Source of the DNA: an uncultured Lachnospiraceae bacterium
GTDB lineage: Bacteria > Bacillota > Clostridia > Lachnospirales > Lachnospiraceae
Direction: 5' to 3'
Assembly (NCBI GenBank): GCA_934402515.1
Contig: CAKRTZ010000005.1
Span: forward strand, 1-64,000
Length of the DNA stretch: 64,000 nt
The notes below the pieces were generated by a model. It ran no database searches, was not told the origin of the DNA, and was given only the letters and a program-made list of their open reading frames with translations. Shown in pieces: positions 16,965-26,920 of the stretch; position 1 is the first letter of the stretch, and every line of letters begins with the position of its first letter. The translations under genes and the position numbers were made by a program.

Positions 16965-16990
16965 ATGTAAATAATCTGATTCAGCTATTT

Positions 16991-18154
16991 TTATTTTACC
17001 ACTCTTACGCGGAATACACCTTCAATGGCAGCTAACTGCTCCACGATGTCAGCAGATACAGCGCTCTCCAAGTCAAACATGGTGTAAGCATATTCCCCTT
17101 TGGATTTGTTGGTCATATCGGTGATGTTGATACCCTTGTTACCCAAAACGGTAGTAAACTGGGAAATCATGTTGGTAACGTTTTTGTGGAAAATTGCCAC
17201 ACGTCCTGTCTGGCTGCAGATACCCATATCGCAGTTAGGATAGTTGACAGAGTTTACAATATTACCATTTTCCAGGTAGTTCATCAGTTCTTTGACTGCC
17301 ATCTTTGCACAGTTATCCTCAGATTCCTCGGTGGAGGCACCCAGATGAGGAATGACAATCACGCCCTCCTGTCCTGCTGTGGTGGGATTGGGGAAATCCG
17401 ATACATATTTGCGTACCTTTCCAGCCTTAATCGCATCAAGAACAGCCTTCTCGTCTACCAGTAAATCTCTTGCAAAGTTTAACAGAATTACGCCGTCTTT
17501 CATCTTTGCAATGGCATCCGCGTTAATCATGCCCTTGGTTGAATCCATCAGAGGTACATGGATGGTAATAATATCACAGGTCTCAAAAATTTCTTCTACA
17601 TTTAATACATGTTTGACATCTCGGCTTAAATTCCATGCAGCATCTACGGATACATAGGGATCATAGCCGTATACTTCCATGCCCATGTGTCTTGCTACAT
17701 TGGCAACTTTGACACCAATAGCCCCCAGACCGATGATACCCAGTTTTTTGCCCTGGATTTCGGTTCCGGCGAAGTTCTTCTTCGCTTTCTCAGCGGTCTT
17801 TGCAATGTTGGCATCCTCTTTATTTTCCTTTACCCATTCGATACCGCCAACCACATCACGGGAGGCCAAAAGCATACCAGCAATTACCAGTTCTTTTACA
17901 CCGTTTGCGTTAGCTCCGGGGGTATTAAATACCACGATACCCTTCTGGGCACAAGCATCCAGAGGAATATTGTTCACACCGGCTCCGGCTCTTGCAATGG
18001 CTAACAGATTCTCCGGCAGTTCCATCTCATGCATGGAGGCACTGCGCACCAGAATACCATCTGCTTCGTTCACATCCTCGGTCTTTTCATAATCTGCAGT
18101 GAAGTTCTCCAGACCAACTGCAGAAATGGGATTTAAGCAGTTATATTTAAACAT
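16991..18154 (-). CDS. serA: D-3-phosphoglycerate dehydrogenase
   Basis: A 387-residue NAD-dependent enzyme for the first step of serine synthesis. The NAD fold shows LGIIGLGAIGVKVA; the catalytic Arg is in LLNFARDLLVDE and the catalytic His in VIPHLGASTEES. The Glu-containing DVFxxEP stretch of most D-2-hydroxyacid dehydrogenases is replaced by VSDFPNPTTAGQEG, so the usual partner Glu is not obvious. The C-terminal 70 residues form an ACT domain (TTVLGNKGINITDM), as in serine-inhibited forms. The start at 18154 (MFKYNCL) has AAGGAG upstream; the in-frame ATG at 18163 abuts that site. It begins one base after the serC stop, so the two are probably translationally coupled. Confidence 0.92.
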   Translation of the reverse strand: MFKYNCLNPISAVGLENFTADYEKTEDVNEADGILVRSASMHEMELPENLLAIARAGAGVNNIPLDACAQKGIVVFNTPGANANGVKELVIAGMLLASRDVVGGIEWVKENKEDANIAKTAEKAKKNFAGTEIQGKKLGIIGLGAIGVKVANVARHMGMEVYGYDPYVSVDAAWNLSRDVKHVLNVEEIFETCDIITIHVPLMDSTKGMINADAIAKMKDGVILLNFARDLLVDEKAVLDAIKAGKVRKYVSDFPNPTTAGQEGVIVIPHLGASTEESEDNCAKMAVKELMNYLENGNIVNSVNYPNCDMGICSQTGRVAIFHKNVTNMISQFTTVLGNKGINITDMTNKSKGEYAYTMFDLESAVSADIVEQLAAIEGVFRVRVVK

Positions 18155-18155
18155 C

Positions 18156-19238
18156 TTACGCATTCTCCTTTTCAAAGTTTCTCATAAACTCAACCAGTTT
18201 TTCAACACCTTCGATAGGCATTGCGTTGTAGATGCTTGCTCTCATACCGCCGACGGTTCTGTGGCCTTTTAAGTTTACAAATCCAGCTGCAGCAGCCTCT
18301 TTGACAAATTTCGCATCCAGTTCTTCATTTCCGGTTACGAAGGGAACATTCATCAGGGAACGGTCTTCGGGAACAACGGTTCCTTTGAACAGCTTGCTCT
18401 CATCCAGGTAATCATAGAGAATCTTGGCTTTCTTCTCATTGCGCTCCTTCATAGCCTGGAGTCCACCCATTTTCTTAATCCACTTAAATACCTTGCCACA
18501 GATATAAATGCCGTAAGCAGGCGGGGTATTGTATAAGGAATCGTTGTCTGCATGGATCTTATATTTCAGCATGGTAGGTGTGCCGGGCAGGGTATCCTCG
18601 GTAATTAAATCCTCACGGATAATCACGATAACCACACCTGCGGGGCCGATATTCTTCTGGACACCGCCATAAATCACGCCGTATTTGGTCACATCTACAG
18701 GCTCAGATAAGAAACAGGAGGAAACATCCGCCACCAGAGTTTTCCCTTTGGTATTGGGCAGTTTTTTGTATTTGGTTCCGTAAATGGTGTTGTTTTCACA
18801 GATATAAACATAATCCAGATCATCCGGAATATCCAGGTCGGAGCAATCCGGAATATAAGAGAAAGTCTTGTCTGCAGAGGATGCAAGTTCAATAGCCTCT
18901 CCGTAAATCTTGGCTTCCTGATATGCTTTCTTCGCCCACTGGCCGGTTACAATGTAGCCTGCTTTTCTGTTCTTCATCAGATTCATGGGAATCATTGCAA
19001 ACTGCTGACTCGCCCCACCCTGCAAGAACAGGACTTTATAGTTATCAGGAATATTCATGATCTCTCTCAAGTCAGCTTCTGCCGTCTTGATAATGTTATC
19101 ATAAACTTTAGATCGATGGCTCATCTCCATAACGGACATGCCACTGCCCTCATAATCTAACATTTCATCGGCTGCTTCTTTTAATACTTCTTCCGGCAGT
19201 ACTGCAGGACCTGCGGAAAAATTGTAAACTCTGGACAC
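18156..19238 (-). CDS. serC: Phosphoserine aminotransferase
   Basis: A 360-residue PLP enzyme that converts 3-phosphohydroxypyruvate and glutamate into phosphoserine and 2-oxoglutarate. It opens with the class V signature YNFSAGPAVLPEEVL, has LFLQGGASQQFAMIPMN for phosphate/PLP binding, and VIYGGVQKNIGPAG with the Schiff-base Lys. The end has GHRTVGGMRASIYNAMP. The start is a GTG with AGGAGG seven bases upstream; the nearby ATG is out of frame. It has a strong promoter and is followed at once by serA. Confidence 0.95.
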   Translation of the reverse strand: MSRVYNFSAGPAVLPEEVLKEAADEMLDYEGSGMSVMEMSHRSKVYDNIIKTAEADLREIMNIPDNYKVLFLQGGASQQFAMIPMNLMKNRKAGYIVTGQWAKKAYQEAKIYGEAIELASSADKTFSYIPDCSDLDIPDDLDYVYICENNTIYGTKYKKLPNTKGKTLVADVSSCFLSEPVDVTKYGVIYGGVQKNIGPAGVVIVIIREDLITEDTLPGTPTMLKYKIHADNDSLYNTPPAYGIYICGKVFKWIKKMGGLQAMKERNEKKAKILYDYLDESKLFKGTVVPEDRSLMNVPFVTGNEELDAKFVKEAAAAGFVNLKGHRTVGGMRASIYNAMPIEGVEKLVEFMRNFEKENA

Positions 19239-19288
19239 GATTCATTCCTCCTTATTCATGTATACAATAATAATATTGCTTAACTTCC

Positions 19289-19317
19289 ATTGTACTTTAA
19301 CGCATTACTTTAGTCAA
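19289..19317 (-). promoter_or_regulatory. Predicted promoter of serC-serA
   Basis: Minus-strand TTGACT (19317-19312) and TACAAT (19294-19289) with a 17-base spacer, five of six matches in each box. The leader is about 45 bases long with no T-box or other riboswitch-like structure. Confidence 0.75.
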
Positions 19318-19346
19318 CTGCATCGTTAAATTTTTAGCAAAAAAAT

Positions 19347-20795
19347 TTAATAGAATAGTATCACCGGTGTTCCCACCTCTACCTTTTCATATATCTGAGA
19401 CATTGCTTCCTTAGGTGTGTTGATACAGCCATGGGAACCTTTCGTTTTGTAAATTTCCCCTCCGTACTCTTTCCTCCACGAGGCGTCATGGATTCCGATG
19501 TTTCCCTTCACCGGCACCCAGTAATTCACAAAGGATGCATAATTAGGTCCTCGCAGGGTACGGTTTCGCTGTTTGTTGTAAACATAACAGACTGCCGCCG
19601 GCGTTCCCATATTTCTCATCATATTGCCGGTGACAATCGGGGTTTCAATGAAAAGCTCTCCTTCCACATAATAATACAAGGTCTGATTGGTCATATCCAC
19701 TTCAATATATGTATTTCCAATATCATCTTTTCCCCGGTAGAGCGCCTCATGGGAATAAGCAGGCGTATGTACTTCTGAAAGTTTCCGGGCAAAAGCATCC
19801 GTCAGATAACTAATTTCTGCCTCTCTGTCAATCTTTGTACCATAGGTGTCACCCTTTACCATCACGATATCGCCCCTGGTGGTCTGAAAAGGGCGCTCCA
19901 CCCCGTAGGTATCATAGCTGTCTGCCAGCTGATTGATAAACGCCGGAATTCCCTCTGGATTTTCCTGGATGTTTCCATTTTCATCCAGAAGAATGTTTCC
20001 TGCCTCATCCGTGAGAATCCAGTCGCAGACCACGGAGGCATCCAGTGGAATCCGGGCGTCTCCCATGTCATAGACAATGCCACAACTGTTCTGAAAGGCA
20101 TCCACTTTGTCCCACAGCCGTCGCAGGCTTTCGGTTTCCTCCGTTTCCGTCAGATCGCTGTAGGCATCGGTTTCCGTCAAGTCAATCTCTTTTTGTCCCT
20201 CACGCAGTCCCTGTTTAATATGTTCACAAGCCTTTTCCGTATCTAAAACCTGGGTCATGGTGTCCACCAGCCGGTAGCCCTCTTCTGTCTTTTCCATGGA
20301 AAGACCGTGGCCGGTTGTCTGCTCCAGCTGTACTTCCGGCAGCTGTGCAAAAGCATCTGCCAGCATTTCCAGGTTCACAGTAAGCTGAGGAGTCATTGTA
20401 CGGCTGCGTCCCTGATTTCCCACAGAAAACAGATTTTCTCCCCATAATAAGGGGTTCTGTTTCGCCAGTAACACGTGAAGAGGTGCGGTAAAATCAGCCT
20501 GCACCACCTCATCTCCCAGTGGCAGGCTTTCCTGTACCTTTTCCCCTTCTTTATAAAGTATGACAAGAACTTCTGAATCATCATACTGATTCAGAAGTTC
20601 TTCACTCATGACTTCCACGGATTTACCTGTGCAATATAAACCATTGACCCAGGTTCCAAAGGCAAAGCCATCCAGATAATAAAATCCGATTGCCAGATAG
20701 CCAGCCACCAGCAGGGAAAAGAGAACCAACAACACAGGAACGACTCTCCTGCATCTGCTTTTTCTTTTTTGATTAAGCTGCTGTTTCTGCTCCAT
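19347..20795 (-). CDS. L,D-transpeptidase with YkuD domain, membrane anchored
   Basis: A 482-residue cell-wall cross-linking enzyme. A basic N terminus precedes a membrane segment at about 20-41 (VPVLLVLFSLLVAGYLAIGF). The middle (about 60-330) resembles the peptidoglycan-binding region found before YkuD domains in Clostridia. The C-terminal catalytic domain has YIEVDMTNQTLYYY, then NIGIHDASW (His436) and SHGCINT (His455, Cys457), the HxxxSxGC pattern of YkuD enzymes. They make 3-3 cross-links from tetrapeptide stems. Its ATG shares one base with the ilvB stop (TAATG), so it is translated with the branched-chain amino acid operon, an odd partner. Confidence 0.92.
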   Translation of the reverse strand: MEQKQQLNQKRKSRCRRVVPVLLVLFSLLVAGYLAIGFYYLDGFAFGTWVNGLYCTGKSVEVMSEELLNQYDDSEVLVILYKEGEKVQESLPLGDEVVQADFTAPLHVLLAKQNPLLWGENLFSVGNQGRSRTMTPQLTVNLEMLADAFAQLPEVQLEQTTGHGLSMEKTEEGYRLVDTMTQVLDTEKACEHIKQGLREGQKEIDLTETDAYSDLTETEETESLRRLWDKVDAFQNSCGIVYDMGDARIPLDASVVCDWILTDEAGNILLDENGNIQENPEGIPAFINQLADSYDTYGVERPFQTTRGDIVMVKGDTYGTKIDREAEISYLTDAFARKLSEVHTPAYSHEALYRGKDDIGNTYIEVDMTNQTLYYYVEGELFIETPIVTGNMMRNMGTPAAVCYVYNKQRNRTLRGPNYASFVNYWVPVKGNIGIHDASWRKEYGGEIYKTKGSHGCINTPKEAMSQIYEKVEVGTPVILFY

Positions 20796-22471
20796 TACTG
20801 TTTCTCTTTTAAATCCTTCTCGTCAAATACTTCGGAAATAGGTGCGCCTGCGGGAACCATGGGGAATACCTTGTCATCCGGATCAATCACAACCTCAATC
20901 AATACCGGGGCTTTCAATGCGATGGCCTTCTCGATGGCAGGAGCCACTTCCTCTTTCTTGGTCACCTTGATGGCGGTGCAGCCAAGTCCCTCTGCAGTCT
21001 TGCAGAAATCTACCTTATCATCCAGAACGGTCTGGGAATAACGATGATCATAAAATAAGGTCTGCCATTGACGCACCATGCCAAGTACATGGTTGTTAAT
21101 GACAATCTGGATGATGGGGATATTGTAACGGCTGGCAGTTGCCAGTTCATTCATGTTCATACGGAAGCAGCCGTCACCGGCGATGTTCACACAGATTTTC
21201 TCCGGTACACCCATCTTTGCGCCGATGCAGGCACCAAGACCATAGCCCATAGTACCCAGTCCACCGGAGGAAAGGAAGGTGCGGGGTTTGGTATATTTGT
21301 AATACTGCGCTGCCCACATCTGGTGCTGTCCCACATCGGTGGAAATCACGGCTTTACCCTCAGTGATGCGGTATAACTCCTCCATTACATAAGGGCAGGA
21401 TAAAACATCACGGTTATAGTCTAAGGGATATTTCTCTTTCAATGCATAAATCTCCTGGAGCCATTCATCATGGTTCATCTCCGGGAGCATGGCGTTTAAC
21501 TTGGTGAGGATATCCTTCAAATCGCCTACAACGGAAACATCCGTGTGGATGTTCTTGTTGATTTCTGCCGCATCAATATCAATGTGGAGAATCTTGGCAT
21601 GTTCCGCGAATTTCTTAGGATTTCCCACTACACGGTCAGAGAATCTGGCACCTAAGGCAATAAGCAGGTCACATTCGCTGACTCCCAGGTTGGATGCCTT
21701 GGTTCCGTGCATGCCAATCATGCCGGTATAGCGAAGATCAGTTCCGTCAAAGGCACCTTTCGCCATCAAAGTATCACAAAGAGGTGCCTGGATTTTATCC
21801 ACCAGTTCCCTTACCTGTTCACTGGCACTGGAAATCACTGCTCCACCGCCTAAGTAAATGAAAGGCTTTTTGGATGCCCTAATCAGTTCAGCGGCAGCCT
21901 CCAAATCCTCCTGGGTATACTTCTCCGGCAATTTCACCTCTGCGGGTTTTACCGGGGTGTATTCATATTTGTTTGCGGTTACATCCTTGGTGATATCTAC
22001 CAGCACCGGTCCCGGTCTGCCGGAACGGGCAATCTGGAAGGCTTTCCGGATGGTATCTGCCAGAATGGAAATATCCTTGACAATATAGCCATGCTTGGTA
22101 ATAGGCATGGTCACACCGGCAATATCCACCTCCTGGAAGGAATCCTTTCCCAGTGCCGGAAGGTTTACATTTGCCGTAATTGCCACCATGGGTACGGAAT
22201 CCATGTAAGCTGTGGCGATACCGGTAACCAGGTTGGTGGCTCCGGGACCGGAGGTTGCCATACAGACACCGACTTTTCCGGTGGCTCTGGCATATCCGTC
22301 TGCCGCATGTGCTGCACCCTGCTCGTGGCTGGTGAGCACATGAAAAATTTCGGGATGTTTATAGAGGGCATCATAAACATTTAAAATCGTACCGCCGGGA
22401 TAACCGAATACGGTATCTACGCCCTGTTCTTTCAGACATTCTACTACGATTTCTGCTCCTGTCAGTAACAT
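20795..22471 (-). CDS. ilvB: Acetolactate synthase large subunit
   Basis: A 558-residue thiamine diphosphate enzyme making acetolactate or acetohydroxybutyrate, the first common step in valine/isoleucine synthesis. The cofactor Glu is in TSHEQGAAHAADGYARATG, the FAD region is around IGMHGTKASNLGVSECDLLIALGARFSDR, and the ThDP-Mg motif begins NIAGDGCFRMNMNELATA and ends with NNHVLGMVRQWQ. It lies 21 bases after ilvD and overlaps the L,D-transpeptidase gene by one base. RBS AAAGGAG. No ilvN regulatory subunit gene is seen in this window. Confidence 0.95.
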   Translation of the reverse strand: MLLTGAEIVVECLKEQGVDTVFGYPGGTILNVYDALYKHPEIFHVLTSHEQGAAHAADGYARATGKVGVCMATSGPGATNLVTGIATAYMDSVPMVAITANVNLPALGKDSFQEVDIAGVTMPITKHGYIVKDISILADTIRKAFQIARSGRPGPVLVDITKDVTANKYEYTPVKPAEVKLPEKYTQEDLEAAAELIRASKKPFIYLGGGAVISSASEQVRELVDKIQAPLCDTLMAKGAFDGTDLRYTGMIGMHGTKASNLGVSECDLLIALGARFSDRVVGNPKKFAEHAKILHIDIDAAEINKNIHTDVSVVGDLKDILTKLNAMLPEMNHDEWLQEIYALKEKYPLDYNRDVLSCPYVMEELYRITEGKAVISTDVGQHQMWAAQYYKYTKPRTFLSSGGLGTMGYGLGACIGAKMGVPEKICVNIAGDGCFRMNMNELATASRYNIPIIQIVINNHVLGMVRQWQTLFYDHRYSQTVLDDKVDFCKTAEGLGCTAIKVTKKEEVAPAIEKAIALKAPVLIEVVIDPDDKVFPMVPAGAPISEVFDEKDLKEKQ

Positions 22472-22492
22472 GTTTTCTGCTCCTTTATCTTC

Positions 22493-24166
22493 CTACTGAT
22501 GCTTGGGCATCTCCAATACAGCTCCTCTGTTTCCGCTGGTAACCATCTCTCTGTATCTTGCCAGATAACCGGTGGTAACTTTCGGTTCCTTTGGCTGCCA
22601 TTTTGCCTTACGGGCTGCTAATTCCTCATCACTTACTTTCACGTTCAGTGTCATATTGGGAATGTCGATGGCGATGATATCACCCTCCTCTACCAGGGCA
22701 ATGGGGCCTCCCACTGCAGCCTCAGGAGATACGTGTCCGATGGAGGCGCCACGGGATGCACCGGAAAAACGTCCGTCGGTAATCAGTGCCACACTGGAGC
22801 CCAGTCCCATGCCGGCAATGGCGGAGGTGGGATTTAACATCTCGCGCATACCAGGGCCGCCTTTAGGGCCTTCATAACGAATCACAACCACATCGCCTGC
22901 CACAATCTTGCCGCCTTTAATGGCTGCAATGGCATCTTCCTCACATTCAAAGACTCTTGCAGGGCCTTCATGTACCATCATTTCCGGTACGACTGCAGAA
23001 CGTTTCACCACACTGCCGTCCGGTGCCAGATTTCCCTTTAATACGGCAAGACCGCCGTTTTTGCTGTAAGGGTTGTCAACAGGACGGATAACCTCAGGGT
23101 TCTTGTTCACCGCATCTTTAATATTCTCGCCAATAGTCTGACCGGTTACAGTCATGCAGTCGGTATGGAGCAGTCCGATGTCTGCCAGTTCCTTCATCAC
23201 TGCATAGACACCGCCCGCCTCGTTTAAGTCCTCCATGTAGGTAGGACCTGCAGGTGCCAGATGACATACGTTAGGGGTTTTCTCACTGATTTCGTTGGCA
23301 AAGGAAATATCAAAGTCAAAGCCAACCTCATGGGCAATTGCCGGCAGATGGAGCATGGAGTTGGTGGAGCAGCCCAGTGCCATATCTACGGTAAGTGCAT
23401 TTAAAATAGCGTCCTTGGTCATAATGTCACGGGGACGGATATCTTTCTTTAACAGTTCCATGACTGCCATTCCGGCATGTTTTGCCAGACGGATTCTATC
23501 AGAATAAACAGCGGGGATCGTGCCGTTTCCCCGAAGTCCCATTCCCAGTGCCTCTGTGAGACAGTTCATGGAGTTTGCGGTATACATACCGGAGCAGGAA
23601 CCACAAGTAGGGCAGACCTTTTCCTCGAATTCCTTTAACTCCGCATCGGTCATTCCTCCTGCCGCGTGGGTTCCCACTGCCTCAAACATGGAAGAAAGGC
23701 TGCGTTTCTGTCCCTTCACATGACCGGCAAGCATGGGGCCACCGGATACAAATACGGTGGGAACATTGATTCTGGCTGCCGCCATCAGAAGTCCGGGCAC
23801 ATTCTTATCACAGTTGGGCACCATAACCAGGGCATCAAACTGGTGTGCCATCGCCATACACTCCGTGGAATCTGCAATCAGATCTCTGGTAACCAGGGAG
23901 TATTTCATGCCGATATGGCCCATGGCAATACCATCACAGACTGCGATTGCCGGAAATACCACCGGCACACCGCCAGCCTCTGCCACGCCTAATTTTACGG
24001 CATTCACAATTTTATCCAGGTTCATGTGACCGGGTACGATTTCATTATAAGAGCTTACGATACCGATGAGGGGCTTTTTCATCTCCTCCTCAGTGAAACC
24101 CAGTGCGTTAAAAAGACTTCTATGGGGTGCCTGCTGTGCACCTACTTTTACATTATCACTTCTCAT
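22493..24166 (-). CDS. ilvD: Dihydroxy-acid dehydratase
   Basis: A 557-residue iron-sulfur dehydratase for valine and isoleucine synthesis. Cluster ligands are visible in [15 protein letters not shown] and [18 protein letters not shown], plus the early Cys of [12 protein letters not shown]. The C-terminal motif [19 protein letters not shown] is intact. RBS is AGGAGG. It lies between leuB (25 bases away) and ilvB and is probably cotranscribed with both. Length is normal for the family. Confidence 0.96.
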   Translation of the reverse strand: MRSDNVKVGAQQAPHRSLFNALGFTEEEMKKPLIGIVSSYNEIVPGHMNLDKIVNAVKLGVAEAGGVPVVFPAIAVCDGIAMGHIGMKYSLVTRDLIADSTECMAMAHQFDALVMVPNCDKNVPGLLMAAARINVPTVFVSGGPMLAGHVKGQKRSLSSMFEAVGTHAAGGMTDAELKEFEEKVCPTCGSCSGMYTANSMNCLTEALGMGLRGNGTIPAVYSDRIRLAKHAGMAVMELLKKDIRPRDIMTKDAILNALTVDMALGCSTNSMLHLPAIAHEVGFDFDISFANEISEKTPNVCHLAPAGPTYMEDLNEAGGVYAVMKELADIGLLHTDCMTVTGQTIGENIKDAVNKNPEVIRPVDNPYSKNGGLAVLKGNLAPDGSVVKRSAVVPEMMVHEGPARVFECEEDAIAAIKGGKIVAGDVVVIRYEGPKGGPGMREMLNPTSAIAGMGLGSSVALITDGRFSGASRGASIGHVSPEAAVGGPIALVEEGDIIAIDIPNMTLNVKVSDEELAARKAKWQPKEPKVTTGYLARYREMVTSGNRGAVLEMPKHQ

Positions 24167-24191
24167 GGATTGTTCCTCCTGCTGGATTTTG

Positions 24192-25274
24192 TTAGATTCT
24201 GTCTGCGATTAAAGTACCCATCTGGGAGCAGCCCACTTTCTGGCAGCCCTCAGACATAATGTCAACGGTACGATAATTTTCTGTTAATACCTGTTTTACG
24301 GCAGCCTCAACCGCATCTGCCTCCTTGTCTAAGTCAAAGGAGTAACGCAGCATCATGGCAGCACTTAAAATTGTTGCAATAGGATTGGCAATGTCCATTC
24401 CTGCAATATCCGGTGCAGACCCATGACTTGGCTCATACAAACCAAACCTGGTGTCATTTAAGGAGGCAGAGGACAGCATACCGATGGAACCGGTCACCAT
24501 GCTCGCCTCATCGGATAAAATATCGCCAAACATATTCTCTGTAAGAATTACATCAAACTGTGCCGGGTCTTTCACAAGCTGCATGGCGCAGTTGTCCACC
24601 AGCATGTGCTCTAAGGTAACATCGGGATAATCTTTCGCCACATCTTCCACTACTTTTCTCCAAAGTCTGGAGGAGTCAAGTACGTTGGCCTTATCCACGC
24701 TGGTCACTTTCTTCTTTCTCTTTCTGGCAACCTCAAAGCCCTTGATGGCAATCCGCCGGATTTCCGGCTCACTGTATGTAAGGGTATCCACGGCTTTGGT
24801 TACACCGTTATCCTCGTAAGTCCTGCGCTCGCCAAAATACAAGCCACCGGTCAGTTCTCTCATAATCAGCATATCAAAGCCTTTGGCACTGATTTCCTCT
24901 TTCAGAGGGCAGGCACCAGCCAGTTCCTCATAGAGATAAGCGGGACGCAGATTGGCAAAGAGATTTAACTCCTTACGGATTTTCAGAAGTCCTGCCTCCG
25001 GTCTTAAATTGGGAGGAAGTTTGTACCAGGGAGAGGTGGAGGTATTTCCTCCGATGGAGCCCATCAACACCGCATCTGCCGCTTTTGCTGTGGCAATCGC
25101 CTCGTCTGTTAAAGGCACTCCGCAGGCATCAATGGATGCACCTCCCATGAGAATATCGGTATATTCCATTTCATGTCCGAATTTCTCCGCTACTTTATTC
25201 AGAACTTTTTCTGCCTCTGTGACGATTTCGGGACCGATTCCGTCCCCTTTAATGACTGTAATTCTACATTTCAT
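24192..25274 (-). CDS. leuB: 3-isopropylmalate dehydrogenase
   Basis: A 360-residue NAD-dependent decarboxylating dehydrogenase of leucine synthesis. Signatures include [11 protein letters not shown] at the N terminus, [17 protein letters not shown], the Tyr of [16 protein letters not shown], and the metal-binding region [23 protein letters not shown]. The start at 25274 has GAGG eight bases upstream; an in-frame start 63 bases earlier would add a hydrophobic stretch that no family member has and would run toward the yajC terminator. It heads the leuB-ilvD-ilvB run. leuA, leuC and leuD are not in the window. Confidence 0.95.
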   Translation of the reverse strand: MKCRITVIKGDGIGPEIVTEAEKVLNKVAEKFGHEMEYTDILMGGASIDACGVPLTDEAIATAKAADAVLMGSIGGNTSTSPWYKLPPNLRPEAGLLKIRKELNLFANLRPAYLYEELAGACPLKEEISAKGFDMLIMRELTGGLYFGERRTYEDNGVTKAVDTLTYSEPEIRRIAIKGFEVARKRKKKVTSVDKANVLDSSRLWRKVVEDVAKDYPDVTLEHMLVDNCAMQLVKDPAQFDVILTENMFGDILSDEASMVTGSIGMLSSASLNDTRFGLYEPSHGSAPDIAGMDIANPIATILSAAMMLRYSFDLDKEADAVEAAVKQVLTENYRTVDIMSEGCQKVGCSQMGTLIADRI

Positions 25275-25321
25275 ACGCTTTTCCTCAAATACTTTCCTAA
25301 CATTGAAACAAAAAATAATGA

Positions 25322-25349
25322 AACAAAAGCGCCGCATGGCGCGGCGCTT
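25322..25349 (-). terminator. Terminator of yajC
   Basis: AAGCGCCGC at 25327-25335 pairs with GCGGCGCTT at 25341-25349 around a 5-nt loop; the minus strand continues TTGTTTC. It lies about 20 bases after the yajC stop and separates it from leuB. Confidence 0.8.
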
Positions 25350-25370
25350 CCTGTGTACTACATACAGCGT

Positions 25371-25679
25371 TTATTCACCGGCTTTTTCTACCTGTGCAAT
25401 AGCTGATTTCTGCATCGGAATACGGCAGTTTTTGTTACTTCCGAATTCTACAATCACAGTATCATCTGTGATATCAATCACTGTTCCGTAGAAACCACTG
25501 TTTGTCAGTACGTAATCTCCAATTTCCAGGGCTGCAAGCATTGCTGCGATTTTTTTCTGTTCCTTTTTCTGAGGGCGCATCATCAGCCAGAAAAACAGAC
25601 CAATAATTACAACATAAATGATAAGAACAACTCCTCCACTTAATGCTGACCCTTCACCTGTCAATAAGATTCCCATCAT
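25371..25679 (-). CDS. yajC: Preprotein translocase subunit YajC
   Basis: A 102-residue accessory protein of the SecDF-YajC complex. It has one N-terminal membrane segment (VVLIIYVVIIGLFFWLMM, about 17-34), the conserved RPQKKEQKK just after, and a small cytosolic beta domain (EIGDYVLTNSGFYGTVIDI). Two start codons are adjacent (ATGATG); AGGAGG is 4 and 7 bases upstream respectively, so the second may be the one used. It follows tgt by 100 bases, the classical tgt-yajC neighbourhood, and is ended by its own terminator. Confidence 0.93.
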   Translation of the reverse strand: MMGILLTGEGSALSGGVVLIIYVVIIGLFFWLMMRPQKKEQKKIAAMLAALEIGDYVLTNSGFYGTVIDITDDTVIVEFGSNKNCRIPMQKSAIAQVEKAGE

Positions 25680-25779
25680 ATTTCCTCCTAAATTTTATTC
25701 AATAAAATATCAAAATCATTTGTACGAAATATTCATACAAGGAATATCATACACAATACCCATCAATTACGCAAGCAGT

Positions 25780-26916
25780 TTATTGTTGAGTGGACATCAT
25801 ATTTTCCAGCTTGTTTTTCTTGTATGCCGCAAAATTTCCCGCATCCAGGGCATCTCTGATTTCCGTCATCATCGTGTTATAAAAATACAAATTATGCAAT
25901 ACACAGAACCGCATGCCCAGCATTTCTTTTGCTTTCAGCAGATGGCGGATATAAGCCCTGCTATATCCCTGGGAACAAACCGGACATCCACACCCCTCTT
26001 CTATAGGACGGCTGTCCATTTCATATTTCGCGTTAAACAGATTGATTTTACCATGATTGGTATACAAATGACCATGGCGGCCGTTTCTGGTCGGGTATAC
26101 ACAGTCGAAGAAATCAATTCCTCGTTCCACACCTTCCAAAATATTGGCAGGTGTTCCCACACCCATCAGATAGGTGGGCTTATCCTGTGGCAGATAAGGA
26201 ACGGTTTCCTCCAGCACGTGGTACATTTCCTCATGGGTTTCTCCCACCGCCAGTCCGCCAACTGCATAACCATCTAAGTCCATCTCAGCAATTCGCTTTG
26301 CATGATCGATTCGAATATCTTCAAATACGGCACCCTGATTGATTCCAAAAAGCATCTGCTGTTTATTGACAGTGTCTTCCAGACTGTTTAACCGGTTCAT
26401 TTCCGTTTTGCAACGAGCCAGCCATCTGGTAGTACGATCTACAGAATTCTGCACATAGCTTCTGTCTGCTCTGGAGGAGGGACACTCATCGAACGCCATG
26501 GCGATAGTGGATCCTAAGTTGGATTGAATCTGCATGCTCTGCTCCGGCCCCATGAAAATCTTCCTTCCGTCAATGTGGGACTGAAAAAACACGCCTTCTT
26601 CCTTAATCTTGCGCAGGGATGCCAGGGAAAACACCTGGAATCCGCCGGAATCGGTGAGAATCGGTTTATGCCAGTTCATAAAGGTGTGAAGTCCGCCCAT
26701 TTTTTTAATCAGTTCATCTCCGGTGCGCACATGGAGATGGTAAGTGTTGGACAATTCAATCTGTGTGCCGATCTTTTCCAGATCATCTGCTGCAACTGCT
26801 CCTTTGATTGCAGCAACGGTTCCCACATTCATGAATACCGGTGTCTGTACAGTTCCATGTACCGTTACCAGTTCTCCCCGCTTTGCACGACCTTCTGTTT
26901 TTAAAACTTTATACAT
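25780..26916 (-). CDS. tgt: tRNA-guanine transglycosylase
   Basis: A 378-residue TIM-barrel enzyme that exchanges guanine 34 of GUN-anticodon tRNAs for the queuosine precursor. Substrate-binding and catalytic parts are LTDSGGFQVFSLASLRK and the nucleophile region GIDFFDCVYPTRNGRHG. The zinc site is CGCPVCSQGYSRAYIRHL with a later His (VLHNLYF). Length is normal. It begins four bases after the VanY-like gene ends, so the two are cotranscribed. Confidence 0.95.
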   Translation of the reverse strand: MYKVLKTEGRAKRGELVTVHGTVQTPVFMNVGTVAAIKGAVAADDLEKIGTQIELSNTYHLHVRTGDELIKKMGGLHTFMNWHKPILTDSGGFQVFSLASLRKIKEEGVFFQSHIDGRKIFMGPEQSMQIQSNLGSTIAMAFDECPSSRADRSYVQNSVDRTTRWLARCKTEMNRLNSLEDTVNKQQMLFGINQGAVFEDIRIDHAKRIAEMDLDGYAVGGLAVGETHEEMYHVLEETVPYLPQDKPTYLMGVGTPANILEGVERGIDFFDCVYPTRNGRHGHLYTNHGKINLFNAKYEMDSRPIEEGCGCPVCSQGYSRAYIRHLLKAKEMLGMRFCVLHNLYFYNTMMTEIRDALDAGNFAAYKKNKLENMMSTQQ

Positions 26917-26920
26917 ATAA

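Noticed and set aside
25275..25337. Upstream extension of leuB
   Set aside because: Adds a hydrophobic segment not found in the family, lacks a ribosome site, and runs into the yajC terminator.
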